DNA of 64,000 bases, from positions 4,526,001 to 4,590,000 of the forward strand of contig NC_089441.1 of NCBI RefSeq assembly GCF_026210795.1, read 5' to 3'. The DNA comes from Rhizophagus irregularis (lineage: Eukaryota > Glomeromycota > Glomeromycetes > Glomerales > Glomeraceae). The notes beneath the pieces were generated by a model. The model did no database searches and had not been told where the DNA came from. It saw only the letters and a program-made list of their open reading frames with translations. The translations under genes and the position numbers were made by a program. This document shows positions 44,501 through 56,926 of this stretch, piece by piece (the stretch's first letter is position 1; each line of letters starts with the position of its first letter).

Positions 44501-44915
44501 AAGAAATAATGGAATTCAATCATCAGAAACACATCAACGACATAGTGGATCAAGTACTTCATCACAAACATCAAATACAGGTAATGGTTTGTCATCACCG
44601 CCTAACGGTTTAGCAAATGGTCATCAATATTCAAGGTCCAACTTTTCAACTACAATGAAAATCAAAGTAAATTATGCTGAAGATATTTTTGTAATTGTTG
44701 TTCCTCAAAACATTGAATATAAAGAATTATGTGATCGTGTTGAACGAAAGATACGTTTATGTACTACTCAACGCGACGAAAGTATTCCTCTACGTATTAA
44801 GTATCAAGATGAAGATGGTGATCATATCACAATCAATTCCGATGAAGATGTTTTAATGGCTTTTGAAGGCAGGCTAGCTGCTGGAGGAAATTTTGTTAAT
44901 CTTTATGTTAGCTAA
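41563..44915 (+). CDS. CDC24: CDC24-like Rho guanine nucleotide exchange factor
   Basis: Seven exons (41563-42099, 42225-42404, 42472-42645, 42748-42834, 42922-43014, 43094-43523, 43600-44915) give 938 residues. Order: a calponin-homology-like region (LYPLCLDLLERLYCVEGFEK, about 45-180), a DH domain from about 219 (VVHELLETERKYVQDMEVLQ ... LIKPIQRICKYPLLLQELLK), a PH domain about 390-535 (GNLLLEDVFIMSKEDSEREY, WSLKVFWRGD), a long Pro/Ser-rich linker and a C-terminal PB1 domain (MKIKVNYAEDIFVIVVPQNI, SDEDVLMAF). CDC24 activates Cdc42 at sites of polarised growth; PB1 binds a Bem1-type scaffold. The donor after exon 3 is GTTGTC rather than GTAAGT, chosen because it keeps frame and DH homology. 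Confidence 0.93.
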
Positions 44916-45823
44916 AAAATATATATATATATATATATATTTATTTATTTATGGGGAATATGTTATTTAGGATATTATAAAATTGTTTATAAGCTGTAAG
45001 AAATGAAAAGAAAGTTAACCCAAAGACTTTAAGAAAACTCAGAGATGGTGGTTACCTAATAGGGAATAATATATGTTTGGACTAATAGAATTAAGATAAT
45101 GATCGCCTGAAATGAGCTTCAAGAGTTCCTAAATTTTTTATTATTTCCTTTTTTGGTGTTTATTTATAGTCTATTCTTATAACAATATTATTCAACAAAA
45201 GAAAAAAAAATGACATCCTCTTTTCCTCCTTATATTCAAAATCTTAATTTTAATTCATTTATTTCACATTACTTTCCTTTCCTTTTTTTTTAAAAAAAAA
45301 ACTATTTATTTCAATATGTTGAAATATAAAAAATTTGGGAAATTCATCATTTAGGCATTTTAAGAAATCATTTATCAATTATATATACACATAACATAAT
45401 ATATATACATATTTTTATTGTTCATAACCAAAAAAAATTTTTTTTGTAATAAATTAAATAAATTAAAAAATATATTTTATTATTTTTATTTGAGAAATTC
45501 GCTCAATTGCATAGTTTTATTATACAGTAAAAAAAAGCACAGTACATATTTTCTTTATTTGTAATTTTTATATATTTTATTTTATTTTATTTTTCTTTTT
45601 AAAAGACCAAAAAAAAGAGATAAATGTACTTATATTTATAAATTTTTTTTTAGATAGTGAAATATATTAATATAAACAATAAACAAATTATATATTTTAT
45701 TCCTAAAAAATTGATATATTTGCAGTTACATAATTTTAATACAAAAAGCTATATAAAATAAAATAATTACATGAATAAAATATTGACAATACATTCAACC
45801 AACTAAAACAATAGAATGATATA
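44916..45823. other. Convergent intergenic region
   Basis: Lies between the 3' ends of CDC24 and the malate synthase gene. Starts with a (TA)n run at about 44919-44940. No coding region. Confidence 0.5.
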
Positions 45824-47724
45824 TTAAAGCCTAGCCTTATTTTGAATACTTGTAATCTCATCATATAATAAAGTAGTAATAAAATCTGAATAATCTTTTC
45901 CGGTAATTTGACTAGCTAAATATCTTTTAGCTAATGGATATTTACTTGCACCAAAACGTTGTGGACCTAATTGTTTCTCTAATTTTGCAACTTCTTCATT
46001 AAGTAATTTAAGTAAATATTCTCCTGTAACATTTTTACCATCAGAAGTACGAGAACCATGATGAGCCCATTGCCATAATTGTGAACGTGAAATTTCTGCT
46101 GTTGCCGCATCTTCCATAAGATTATGGATTGGTACACAACCAAGTCCACGTAACCATGATTCAATATAAGTTAATCCAACTGAAATATTACTACGAATTC
46201 CATTTTCGGTAATACTTCCTGGTACATTTGTATTCAATAAATCCAAAGCACTAATATTAACATCTTCACGACGTACAAAAATTTGATTTGGAGTTTTTAA
46301 ATTTTCATTAAAAACTTCCAAAGCAATCGTTACAAGATCTGGATGTGCAACCCAAGTACCATCATGTCCAGCTTTTACTTCACGTAATTTATCAGCTCGA
46401 ACTTTATCTAATGCAACCTGATTTGCCTTTGGATCATTCTTAATTGGAATTTGGGCAGCCATTCCTCCCATAGCATGTACACCACGTCTATGACATGTTT
46501 TAATTAATAATCGAACATATGCATCCATAAATGGAACAGTCATGGTTACATCGCTACGATCTGGAAGTGTAAAGTTAGGGTTGCTACGGAATTTTTTGAT
46601 TAAAGAAAAGATATAATCCCACCGTCCACAATTAAGACCAGATGAATGTTCACGAAGTTCATAAATAATTTCATCCATCTCAAATGCGGCAAGGATGGTT
46701 TCTATCAAAACGGTAGCACGAATAGTACCACGAGGAAGGCCAATAAGATCTTGGGCAACGCAAAATATGTCATTCCAAAGTCTTCAAATATAAAAAAAAA
46801 AAGGAATTAAATAATTTGTACATATATTTATGAACATCATGATCTTTGGTCTTATTTACCTCGCTTCTAAGTGAGATTCCATTTTTGGCAAATAGAAATA
46901 AGGTCCGATACCCACTTCAATAGATTTTTTGGCATTGTGAAAGAAATACAAAGCAAAATCAAAAATTGATGCGGAAGCAGGTTCACCATCAATTAATATA
47001 TGCTTTTCCTCCAAATGCCATCCACGGGGACTATCAATTTTTTTTTTTAAAAAAAAAAAATTTATTATTAAAATTTAAATATTACACTTTACATTTGTAG
47101 ATAATTCGAAAATAATTTTACCGAACAATCAATGTAGCAATTTTACCATCAGCACGTAACGAATAATTTTTATTGTTTCCGGGGTTAGTATAAGTAATTG
47201 TTCTTCGGATGGCATCACGCAAGTTTAATTGTCCATCAATATTATTCTCCCATGTGGGAGCATTGGAATCTATAAATGATTGGCAAAATCAAATTAACAG
47301 ATCATTTGTATGAGATATTATTTTTAATTGGTTAATAATCAATAAAAAACTATCTTGTAAAAGATTTACCCTCAAAATCGGCCATATAAGTGTAAGCGTT
47401 ACTATTTAAAGCATTAATAACCATCTTTCTATCAACTGGTCCAGTAATTTCAACGCGTCTATCGACTAGACCAGGAGCAGGATAAGCACCACGCCAGGTA
47501 TCATCCTCTCTAATATGAGCAGTTTGTGGTAAAAAATCAGGAAGAACACCACGGTCTAATTCTTGCTGACGAAGAATTCGACGTTGAAGTAATGACTTCC
47601 TAGTAGAATTAAAAGCTCTATGAAGTTTTGCAAGGAACTCCAAAGCTTCTGCATTAATTATTTCAGCTTGAGCTTCACTCACAGGTGCGAGAACAGTAAC
47701 ACCGGGAACAGACTTATAAGACAT
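45824..47724 (-). CDS. Malate synthase
   Basis: Exons 47724-47370, 47269-47122, 47030-46860 and 46781-45824 give 543 residues, normal for malate synthase A. Clear blocks: [20 protein letters not shown]-like region at exon 1 end, [94 protein letters not shown]. It condenses glyoxylate and acetyl-CoA to malate in the glyoxylate cycle. The C-terminus is ARL, which fits the peroxisomal PTS1 consensus (S/A/C)(K/R/H)(L/M), so peroxisomal import is expected. In a fungus living on plant lipids the glyoxylate cycle turns fatty acids into sugar. The acceptor before exon 4 (TTTGAAG) is atypical but keeps frame. Confidence 0.95.
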
Positions 47725-48180
47725 ATCTTTAGAATAAGAAAATTTAAAATTAAAACAAAAAAAAACGTTGTGAAAACAATCGATTTGAAAAAAAATTTAA
47801 GATTATGCTTTCGGAAAATTTCGGACACGTAAATAATCTTGTCATACTCATAACGTTAATAACGAACGTAAAATAAATGCAGTTAACACGAATTAAGTAA
47901 CAGTGAGAAAACTCTAATATTAACGCTTAACTTATTTAGAAGCGCTATATTGTATTATTTATAATATTACAAATAATTATTGAGTAACGTGATCAAAACT
48001 GTGGCTCAAAACAATTAAAAACAATTATAATTATAAAAATTTTTTTTTTGAATAATTAAAAAAAAAAAATTTCGCGCCAAAGTATGAGATTTATTTTATT
48101 ATTATTAACTATTAAATCTAATCTAACTTTATATTTCTAAATATAAGATAATCACAATCATGGATGACTCATCTTCCCTC
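47725..48180. other. Intergenic; malate synthase promoter
   Basis: Upstream of the malate synthase start and downstream of the HUT1-like stop. No specific site assigned. Confidence 0.4.
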
Positions 48181-49173
48181 TTATTTTTTCTTTTCACTAT
48201 CATGAATTTTATCTAATTTATTTTTACTATTATCTAATTTTTTAATGTAAGATTCTAATCCAATACCCGAAAATACCAATGCAACGGCAAACCATTGTCC
48301 AATGCTCAAATGATGATCGAACCAGAATATTGATATTAACATGGTAAACAATTTTCTAGTTACAGTTATAGTGACTACAACCAATGAACCAAAATTTTGT
48401 AAGGTGAAAAAAATAAAACATTGTCCTACTGCTCCACAAAGAGAAAACAATAAAATATCTTTAATTACTTCGGGATATTTACCGCAGAATTCAATTGCAT
48501 TATTCAGTTCAGGATAGTTAAGTAATAAATAAGAGAATGTAAATGCTCCACTAAATAAATTCATAAAAAACATCATTTGTAATCCCGTTATTTTGAATTT
48601 ATGAAAAATTTGATCTTGAGTAGAATTTGTTATACCATCAATTAACAAATTCGTTGATAATAACATTATACCGTATAATGAATTTGATGCCATTGTCTTC
48701 TTTTTTTCACTTATAGGTTGTAATAACATGAAAGCGCTTACTCCAACCGTAACTAAAAAGACCACAATATATTTATAAAATGGAAATTTCTTTCTATATA
48801 ATATTACATTCATCATCATAACTGGTACCAATTTACATGATTTACCTAGAATAATTGTTGGATAATCTATGTGTTTTAAACTTTCATATCCAAAAGGTGG
48901 TCCAATCGTACCAACAAATGCAACTTGAATCAAACTCTTAATTAATGATAAATTAATATTTTCTATTATGGTTTTTCCAGTAATTGTTAAACAAGAAAAT
49001 GCTACTGTTGATGCTAATAATGATTGTATCATATTCAAAAATATGAAATATCGAAATCTACCATCTTTTTTTTCCCCGTATGGTGTTGTTGATATTCTTT
49101 CTTGTAATACTCCCCATGTTAAGAAACACGCATATATTCCTATAACACTAATTCCGATCTTAAATAATGTCAT
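48181..49173 (-). CDS. HUT1: HUT1/SLC35B1-like nucleotide-sugar transporter
   Basis: A single exon of 330 residues with about ten hydrophobic helices. Family features: an N-terminal helix followed by TWGVLQERISTTPYG, FVGTIGPPFGYESLKHIDYP, TIILGKSCKLVPVMMMNVIL, FGSLVVVTITVTRKLFTMLI and SIFWFDHHLSIGQWFAVALV. This is the HUT1 (UDP-galactose transporter homologue)/SLC35B1 branch of the drug/metabolite transporter superfamily, located in the ER membrane and now linked to ATP/ADP or UDP-sugar exchange. The lysine-rich C-terminus (HDSEKKK) would suit ER residence but is not a strict KKXX signal. Confidence 0.9.
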   Translation of the reverse strand: MTLFKIGISVIGIYACFLTWGVLQERISTTPYGEKKDGRFRYFIFLNMIQSLLASTVAFSCLTITGKTIIENINLSLIKSLIQVAFVGTIGPPFGYESLKHIDYPTIILGKSCKLVPVMMMNVILYRKKFPFYKYIVVFLVTVGVSAFMLLQPISEKKKTMASNSLYGIMLLSTNLLIDGITNSTQDQIFHKFKITGLQMMFFMNLFSGAFTFSYLLLNYPELNNAIEFCGKYPEVIKDILLFSLCGAVGQCFIFFTLQNFGSLVVVTITVTRKLFTMLISIFWFDHHLSIGQWFAVALVFSGIGLESYIKKLDNSKNKLDKIHDSEKKK

Positions 49174-49968
49174 TGTGATTCGTTTTTTTTTTCAAAAAAA
49201 TAAAACAAATAAATAAATAAATAACTAAAATTTTATTTAAATATTTTCAAATTTCAAATTTGAGAGATGAAAGAAATAACAACACATACTAAATTTCGAA
49301 ACTGTTATGAGCGGAAATAAAAAACCAAAAATTTGTTTACAATCATTTTAACTATTTTTTCGTGTCGCATTTTTATTGGATGATGAAAAAAAATAAACTG
49401 AGCCGCCGATAATCTGGAAAAACAAATTTACCGCATCAAATCAAATTCAAAGAACTCGGCTGTCTTTATACCCATTTACATAATTATTACTAAATTGTTA
49501 TTCATTTTGAAATGAAAAATTCAGAAGTACATACAGTAATTACGATATGCTTTGCTGATTATCCTGGGTTTAACAAATTAAATATTCGTTAGGATTGAAT
49601 TAACCTAAAAAGGGTTATTATACTCGATATAACTCCTCCGGTTTGTGTATTAATCGAATTTAATACATAGTACCTACTATAATATTTACAATCAAAGAAA
49701 TCTAACCACTAAATTCTCTTAATTTTGTTACCTAATCTACCAATTATGATAATTTAGTGTTTTTTTCTTTGGGAGTCTCTTTTAACTAGATATCCTAATT
49801 TTTTATTAAAAATAAATCTGAAAATTTAAATTCGATTAATCAGAGATTCACATTTATTTAGGCAATAAAGAATTATTTAATATACATTTCCAAGAACAAT
49901 TTAATCTAACTTGTGAACTACATAAATTTAAACTAAATAATCTACACAAACCATAAATATTATAAATA
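49174..49968. other. Intergenic, 0.8 kb
   Basis: HUT1 promoter side and kynureninase 3' flank. No gene or repeat recognised. Confidence 0.5.
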
Positions 49969-52062
49969 CTACTTTTTAATACCTAAATCACTCATGATAA
50001 TTTTAAGAGCTTTAACAAATTTAAATACTTCGGAAAAATTATTATACATAGGAGTTGGTGCAACTCTAATAGTATCATCACGTTCATCAATGACTATCCC
50101 ATAACTCATTAGTTCTCTAGAAACTTTATCTCGTACATTCTTATCAAGAAATTTTAATGAAAGTTGACACCCTCTCTGATGCGGATCACGGGGCGAAATT
50201 ATTTTAAATCCTAATCCATTTACCTGCTTATCCAATAGATATTCTAAGTATCCAGTTAATAAAATGGATTTTGCACGTAAATGTACCATACTTGTTTTAG
50301 AAAATAGTTCTAAACTTGCAATTAACGATACCATATTCAATACTGACGGATTAGATACTTGAAAACCTCCTGCTCCAGGAATTGGTTTAAATTCTTCGTA
50401 AAAAAAAGAAAAGGACTTCAAATTAATACAAAGTATCAAAATAAATAAATTGAGCCAAATTGTTCCTCCATTACTTACGTTGATCCACTTGAAATCTTGT
50501 CCCTCTGTCCGATCCCCACCATCCTGCAAATCTGTAATGAAGTACATACACTGTTCAGATACAAGTTTCAATGTGTGTAATTATAAATAATTTTGTATAT
50601 AGTTGATATGTACCTTGGACGATTGAAATCATTAGCATGTCTTTCGTGGAGAAATATACCAGCAATACCGCCAGGCCCAGAATTCAAATACTTGTAAGAA
50701 CACCACGCTGCAAAATCAACTCCCCATTTATGAAGTTTAAGGACAACATTACCAACGGCATGAGATAAATCGAGTCCTACAATGCATCCCTACGAAGATT
50801 ATATGAAAAAAAGTTGAGTACGATTTACAATAAAAAAAACTTTTTAAACATTCCAGGAGTTTAATACAGACCTTCTTTTGAGCAGCTTCAGTGATCTTTT
50901 TAATTTTAAAGAATTGTCCGGTATAATAATGAACTCCACTAAATAATACCAAAGAAATAGTATGACCTTCTTTTTCAATAATCTTGAGAATATTATCAAG
51001 TGGAACAACGTTTTCTCCTTCAGGTGGTGTCACTTTGATCAACTCTTTAGCAGGATCTAATCCATGAAATCTAATTTGAGATTCCACAGCGTACTTAAAA
51101 TATCAATGTAAAATTTAATTTTTCTATTTTTTTAAAAAAAATATTCATATATAAAATAATATATATATATACGAATACTAACAAGATCCGATGGAAAAGC
51201 CATTGGCTCAATTAAAATCTTTTTTCGGTTCTTTTTTGTAGTTGGTGTATAAAATGATGCCATAAGTAAATGTAAATTCGAAGTAAGAGTATTCATAACA
51301 GCAACCTCAATAGGTTTAGCACCTAAAGATACATAATTTAAATTATATCATCATGTATAAAAATTTATGAGAAGAATAAATAATTTAATTACCAACAATC
51401 TCTGCCATTTTATCTATGACATTATCTTCAATGGATATCCATGGTCGTTTATGTTTATGCTTAAAATGACCAACAACACCTCTTTAAACGTTTTAAAAAA
51501 CGAAATTTAATAAATCTTTTAAAACAAAGATTAAAATTTATAATACAACATATAAAAACTGATATATACGATGAAGCCCATACGTCAAGTTCTTGATTAA
51601 CCAAGTCTCTTGTACGTCTTGGCATTAATCCAAGTGAATTACCACAAAAATAAACTGAATCATCCTCAGGACTCAATGCCTCTTTAATAAGGGAATTAAA
51701 TAAAAATTCAAAAAATTTTGGTTAAACTTATTTTAAACTACAATTCCATTAATTTAATTAAATGAACAACTTGAAAGAGCGTTTAAAGACAGCCATTTCC
51801 ATTTTTATAACTTACCAACACCATCACTAACAATATCACGAGCTTTAGGGATAGTAAATTCGTATCTCAAATATTTTAATTTATCATTTTCATCAAGATA
51901 TTTAGCAAAATCATTACTTAAAGGATCAACTTTTCCTCTATTAGCAAGTTTTTCTAAGAATTCTTTAACATCTTTTACACCATGTTTAATTTTTTGATAT
52001 TTAATTTCATCACTAAGATCATCTGTAAATTCTTTAAGATGTGGTGCAAGTATACCGAACAT
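49969..52062 (-). CDS. KYNU: Kynureninase
   Basis: Eight exons (52062-51816, 51681-51570, 51481-51393, 51322-51183, 51093-50872, 50789-50614, 50531-50479, 50393-49969) give 487 residues, close to the family length. Landmarks: [52 protein letters not shown], the PLP-lysine region [13 protein letters not shown], the [16 protein letters not shown] block (exon 7) and [20 protein letters not shown]. It cleaves kynurenine and 3-hydroxykynurenine to anthranilate or 3-hydroxyanthranilate in the tryptophan-to-NAD pathway; cytosolic PLP enzyme. In exon 7 the correct frame differs from the longest open frame, and was chosen by splice signals and homology. Confidence 0.92.
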
Positions 52063-52394
52063 TACAATTTAATTTTTTTCTTCTTTAAAAGCTTCAAGAA
52101 AAGAACAAAAAAAATTGCCCCCTTTTTTTTTGCTTTTCGCAGTTAATTAAAAAGGATCTACAATTTAATTATAGAATTATAGGAAATATTTTATTTACTA
52201 TACAAGGTTATTAAAATAAGTTAGGATAAGGGTGGTTCTGTGAGGTTGGAGAAATCCCTTATCATTCATATTGGCGGATTTGTGACAATTAAGTTTAAGT
52301 GGTTTTTAAATATAGAATTTCGGATGATCCGTTTTGTAATATCCTGATAATTGATCATATGATCAATTGTCTTGTGTAATGAGCTCATATGGTT

Positions 52395-52600
52395 ATGACA
52401 ATTACCCCAGCTGGTTAATTGCCCAAAGAATCCTCTGAAATAGAAATTAATGTTACATTTTCACGTTATGAGGATTTGTTTGATTGTCCATCAGTTCATG
52501 AAACATTTTTAATTCATTTGATGGAATAATCTCAAAATCCAAATACAAAAGATTATATAATTGTTTTTGCAGATGTAATAAAAGATATACAGTATTAAAT
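52395..52600 (+). pseudogene. Decayed short coding remnant
   Basis: A frame starting at ATG 52395 reads coding-like protein (SSEIEINVTFSRYEDLFD, SVHETFLIHLME, NPNTKDYIIVFADVIKDI) but is broken by TAA at 52416 and again after HLME. Family not recognised. It lies in the 2.1-kb region between kynureninase and chitin synthase. Confidence 0.4.
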
Positions 52601-52939
52601 AAAAATTTAGCTGGTTTAAATTATAAATATTACATAATATAATATAAATATTGAATATTAAAATCAATAACTTACTTCCTGCATTCTGCTAGTTAACTAG
52701 GAAATGCTGAAATATCTCGTTAACTGAAATTACGTTGATTCCGGCCAGAATTAAGATCTACAAATCACATTCTTCAGTGGTCGCACAAACTTCCCGAGTT
52801 ACAGTACCCATTTTCCAGACATACTGAACACTCTTACTTGAAAGAACAAGCTTTGTAAATTAATCTTTGGAGCATTTCCCAATCTTTTAAACCTTTTACT
52901 TTGAAAGTCGTTGACTTATTGGGTTTTCACTTTACCAAT
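52601..52939. other. Spacer, nothing seen
   Basis: A+T-rich DNA between two decayed coding remnants. Confidence 0.4.
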
Positions 52940-53400
52940 TGATTTTTTTCCTTTAGAGTTGCTTTTTCTAATGAAAATATAAACTGGCAAAATCATCAGC
53001 GACATAACCCTTCGCTCCTTCATCAATAGGTGGTCAATAATTCGCTTGCTGATTAATTTGGCTTGTTGTAATAACCACCACCAATCTCATTAGTGGGCTT
53101 CCGCTTTTTAATCTTTCGACTTCTCACTGAGACGAAGCGAAAGAACTAACTCGGTTTGAAGCTGGTCTAGTTCATCGGTTAACTTTATTCATTTGCTCCA
53201 CCTTGCAGATTTCTCTTGTAAATTATAAATCTTTTCACGTTAGTTTTAGAGTTTTCATCGCAGGAATTTCTATTAACTCTGTTTATTCTTGATATTATCT
53301 CCTTTGAATGGTTTCTTTTTCCATTAACATCAACAACTTATTCTAACAAAATATTCTTAAATCTTTCTTTAGCTCGATTTTTCTCATTAATCATAATACT
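52940..53400 (-). pseudogene. Decayed coiled-coil protein of a lineage-specific family
   Basis: Minus-strand frames read, in order, MINEKNRAKERFKNILLE, LQEKSARWSK, IKLTDELDQLQTELVLSLRL, SEKSKD, then in shifted frames NEIGGGYYNKPN, SASELLTT and DEGAKGYVADDFASL. The order and phrasing (charged heptads followed by a GGGYYNKPN-type tail) resemble a coiled-coil family I associate with Rhizophagus genomes. Several stops and at least one frame shift separate the pieces, so the copy is dead. The function of the family is unknown. Confidence 0.45.
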
Positions 53401-54185
53401 TTAAAATGAAAATACTTATTAAGTAAATTGATTTTATGTTTTCTATTTCAATATGAAATGATAAATTTATATCAACGATATCAACGGAGGAAGTATCCCT
53501 AAAAGATGATAATATTCCCGAAGCCTAGGCGAAAAACTAGTTCAAAATCAAACAACAAAGGCAATTATATTATTCAACCGTAGCATTTTTTCTAAAAAGT
53601 CACAAGTATACTGCTAATCTATCAGGTTTATAACATCAGAAAAATTCGGATAAAAAAAAAAAGAAAGGATTTTCATATTTTTCATAAATGAAATTACCCA
53701 TTAGGAAATTATTTTAAATGGGAAATTACAATGTACTTTATCAAAATTCCATTTTAAGCCAAATAAAAAAGTTGATCGTCTCATCTGACCAAAATATTAT
53801 TTGTTTTAGTATATAAAAACGCACTGAGAAAGTTTTTCATTTACAGTTATTGTTACTGTGAAACCTATTTGTCACGCTAATGCATATTTCTTATACATAT
53901 GAAAGTCATACGAGTTGTTGTTAAAGCGTGATAATTAATGCAGTGATATGTAATCGTCTAAGTTATAAAAGGACTTTAAATTCGCTTTTCCGTTTATCTC
54001 TCCGCTCTTACAGCGTGTAATGAAAGATAATTAATGATTATCGTATTTTTGATATAATTGAATCCGCTAGTAATGAATAATTTATATAATTAAGGAAATT
54101 AAAGAAATTAAAGAGAAATAAAAAGCAACCCTTGAGAATTTTTTTAAACAAGTATTAAACGTCCTCCACCTTTGGATTGTAATTA
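53401..54185. other. Upstream region of chitin synthase
   Basis: No coding region recognised; probable promoter and 5' UTR of the chitin synthase gene. Confidence 0.4.
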
Positions 54186-56926
54186 ATGTCTGACTATCAA
54201 AGCTTTTATCCTCCTCCGAAACAACAATATGGCGGTTATCCAATACAAGAACAACCGCAACGAATTCAAAGTTATCCGCCAGCATTACCAAGCGCACATT
54301 TTTTTAACCCTAACCAAGAAATTCAATTTGCAGCTGAGCAAGATATTTATAAGCAAAATCATTACAAAAGGACTAAACGTGTAAAACTCTTGGAAGGAAA
54401 TTTTGTTATAGAATGTCCTGTGCCTTCAAAACTCTTATCGATTGTTCCTGAACAAGATGACAAAGAATTCACTCATATGAGATATACTGCTTGTACTTGT
54501 GACCCTGACAACTTTCGAGAAAATAAATACACACTTCGTCAAGTACTTTATGAAAAAAGTAGGCAAACCGAATTGTTCATTGCGATTACTATGTATAACG
54601 TAAGTATCCATAATGAGATCCAGCATAAATGCTGCGCCACTGTTCTTGGTACGCAAAAAATGAATGTATGCTGTTTCAGTCAATTTTTTTTTATTTGTGT
54701 ATAGGAAAATGAAGTTCTTTTCGCTCGTACATTTCATAGTGTTGTAAAAAACATAGTTCATCTTTGTTCTCGTGATCGATCACGTATATGGGGTAAAGAT
54801 GGATGGAAAAAAGTCGTAGTATGTATAATATCTGATGGTCGAAAAGAGATCGATCAACATGTTTTGGCTTATTTGGCTGTTATCGGCGTCTATCAGGACG
54901 GTATAGCCAAAAATAAAGTTAATGACAAAGATGTTACTGCTCATATTTATGAATATACAACCCAAATTTCAATTAATCCTGAGATTCAAGTAAAGGATGC
55001 TGATGAAGGAATCGTTCCAATTCAAGTGATCTTCTGTCTTAAAGAGAAGCAAGCGAAAAAGATTAATTCTCATCGTTGGTTCTTTAACGCTTTTGGTCCT
55101 ATACTTAATCCAAACGTTTGTGTCCTTCTTGATGCTGGCACCAAACCTGGTAGTAATTCCATTTATCACTTGTGGAAAGCTTTTGATCTCAATGTAAACA
55201 TAGCGGGAGCTTGTGGTGAAATCGTTGCTATGAAAGGTAAAGGTAGTGTAAATTTGATGAATCCCATAGTAGCTGCTCAAAACTATGAATATAAAATGTC
55301 AAATATTTTGGATAAACCCCTCGAATCCATCTTTGGATACATAACTGTATTACCTGGTGCTTTTTCCGCTTATCGCTACACCGCTTTACAAAATGATCAT
55401 AATGGAAAAGGTCCATTGGCTTCTTATTTTTTGGGCGAATTCCAACGAGGTCGTGATGCCGATATTTTCACTGCAAATATGTATCTCGCTGAGGATCGTA
55501 TTCTTTGTTTTGAATTAGTGGTAAAACGTAATAATTCTTGGGTATTGCATTATGTAAAATCTTCTTATGCTGAAACTGATGTACCTGACACCATTCACGA
55601 ATTTATTTCACAAAGACGACGTTGGTTGAATGGATCTTTCTTTACTGGTGTTTATGCTATTTGTCATACTTTTTCCATTTGGAGGAGTAATCACAACTTT
55701 CTTCGTAAGATATTTTTACATATTGAAATGGTTTATCAAGCTATCAGTCTAATTTTTTCTTGGTTTGCTTTGGTAATTTTATATTAAAACTATTATTATT
55801 CATTTCGCAATATTTTATTAACATTTATAGTTTATCTTTAGGGTAATTTCTTTTTGACTTTTTATATTCTTAGTAAATCACTCACGCAACCTGATGTCGC
55901 TGAAGGTCATTGGGATGTAAAAACTGGTAAAACTATATTCGGAATATTACAATACGTTTATTTGACAATACTACTTGTCCAACTTCTCCTTGCTATGGGT
56001 AATCGACCTCGAGAGTATTTATTTATTTTTTTTTATTATATCTTTTTTTTTTAATAATGTGTACCGTATTATTTAATTTAACAATCAATTACACTTTAAT
56101 TATTACAGTTCAAGATGGACATATATTTTTTCAATAACATTCTACGCGGGACTTATGATATATTTATTGCTGGCAACTGGCTGGATTACTTACAAAGGAG
56201 TTTCTCAAGAGATAATAGGAAAACATTTTAGCATAAATAGCTTTATTAACACAAAAACAACCCTTTGGAATATTTTTCTTTCTATTGCTTCAACTTATGG
56301 AATATACATTATAGCCAGTCTCTTGTTCCTTGAACCATGGCATTTGTTATCAAGTTCAGTGCAATATTTGTTGTTAATTCCGTTCTATATTAACGTATTG
56401 CATGTTTATGCCTTCTGTAATATACACGATGTTAGGTAATTATTTTTTGATGTCGGGTTTTCTTTATTTAAAGAAAATAATAATATTAATGATAACAATT
56501 ACACTTATATATCATGATAGTTGGGGTACTAGAGACGACACTTCAATGGAACATGATTTGGGTGTGATAAAAACCACAGAAAAAGGAGAAGTTGAATTAG
56601 AGATTTCAGTTGAACAAGAGGATATTAACACGGCGTATGAAGAAGCAAAAATCAAATTAATGCGTCATACAGAAGTTAAACGTCAATTGAAACCTGATAA
56701 ATATAAATCTTTTCGTACACGCATTGTATTTTTCTGGCTTTTTTCTAATGCTATTTTAGCTATTGGAATTATAAATGGAGATGAATCACTAAATATTATA
56801 CCCTTGTCTTCACAAGAACGTTACAATTATTACATGCTAGCTGTGTTTTGGTCTATGACTGGATTATCTGTTTTCAGATTTATTGGTAGTTGTATGTTTT
56901 TATTGTTTAGATTGTTTACTGATTAG
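54186..56926 (+). CDS. CHS: Chitin synthase, division 1 (class I/II-like)
   Basis: Five exons (54186-54599, 54705-55772, 55842-56014, 56109-56435, 56521-56926) give 795 residues. The Chitin_synth_1N block ([30 protein letters not shown]) is followed by the catalytic GT2 core: [62 protein letters not shown], the LAEDR motif (EDR about 401-403) and QRRRW (441-445). Several membrane helices follow. It polymerises UDP-GlcNAc into wall chitin at the plasma membrane. The C-terminal VSWGTK-type motif appears as SWGTRDD. A Pro/Gln-rich N-terminus of about 60 residues is present, without a myosin head. Confidence 0.95.

Noticed and set aside
43807-44613. Alternative frames within the CDC24 linker
   Set aside because: Low-complexity readings of the Pro/Ser and acidic linker; the CDC24 frame is continuous and ends in a PB1 domain.
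50400-50571. Continuation of the kynureninase C-terminal frame upstream through [11 protein letters not shown]
   Set aside because: Wrong frame; splicing at 50531-50479 gives [16 protein letters not shown], which matches the enzyme.
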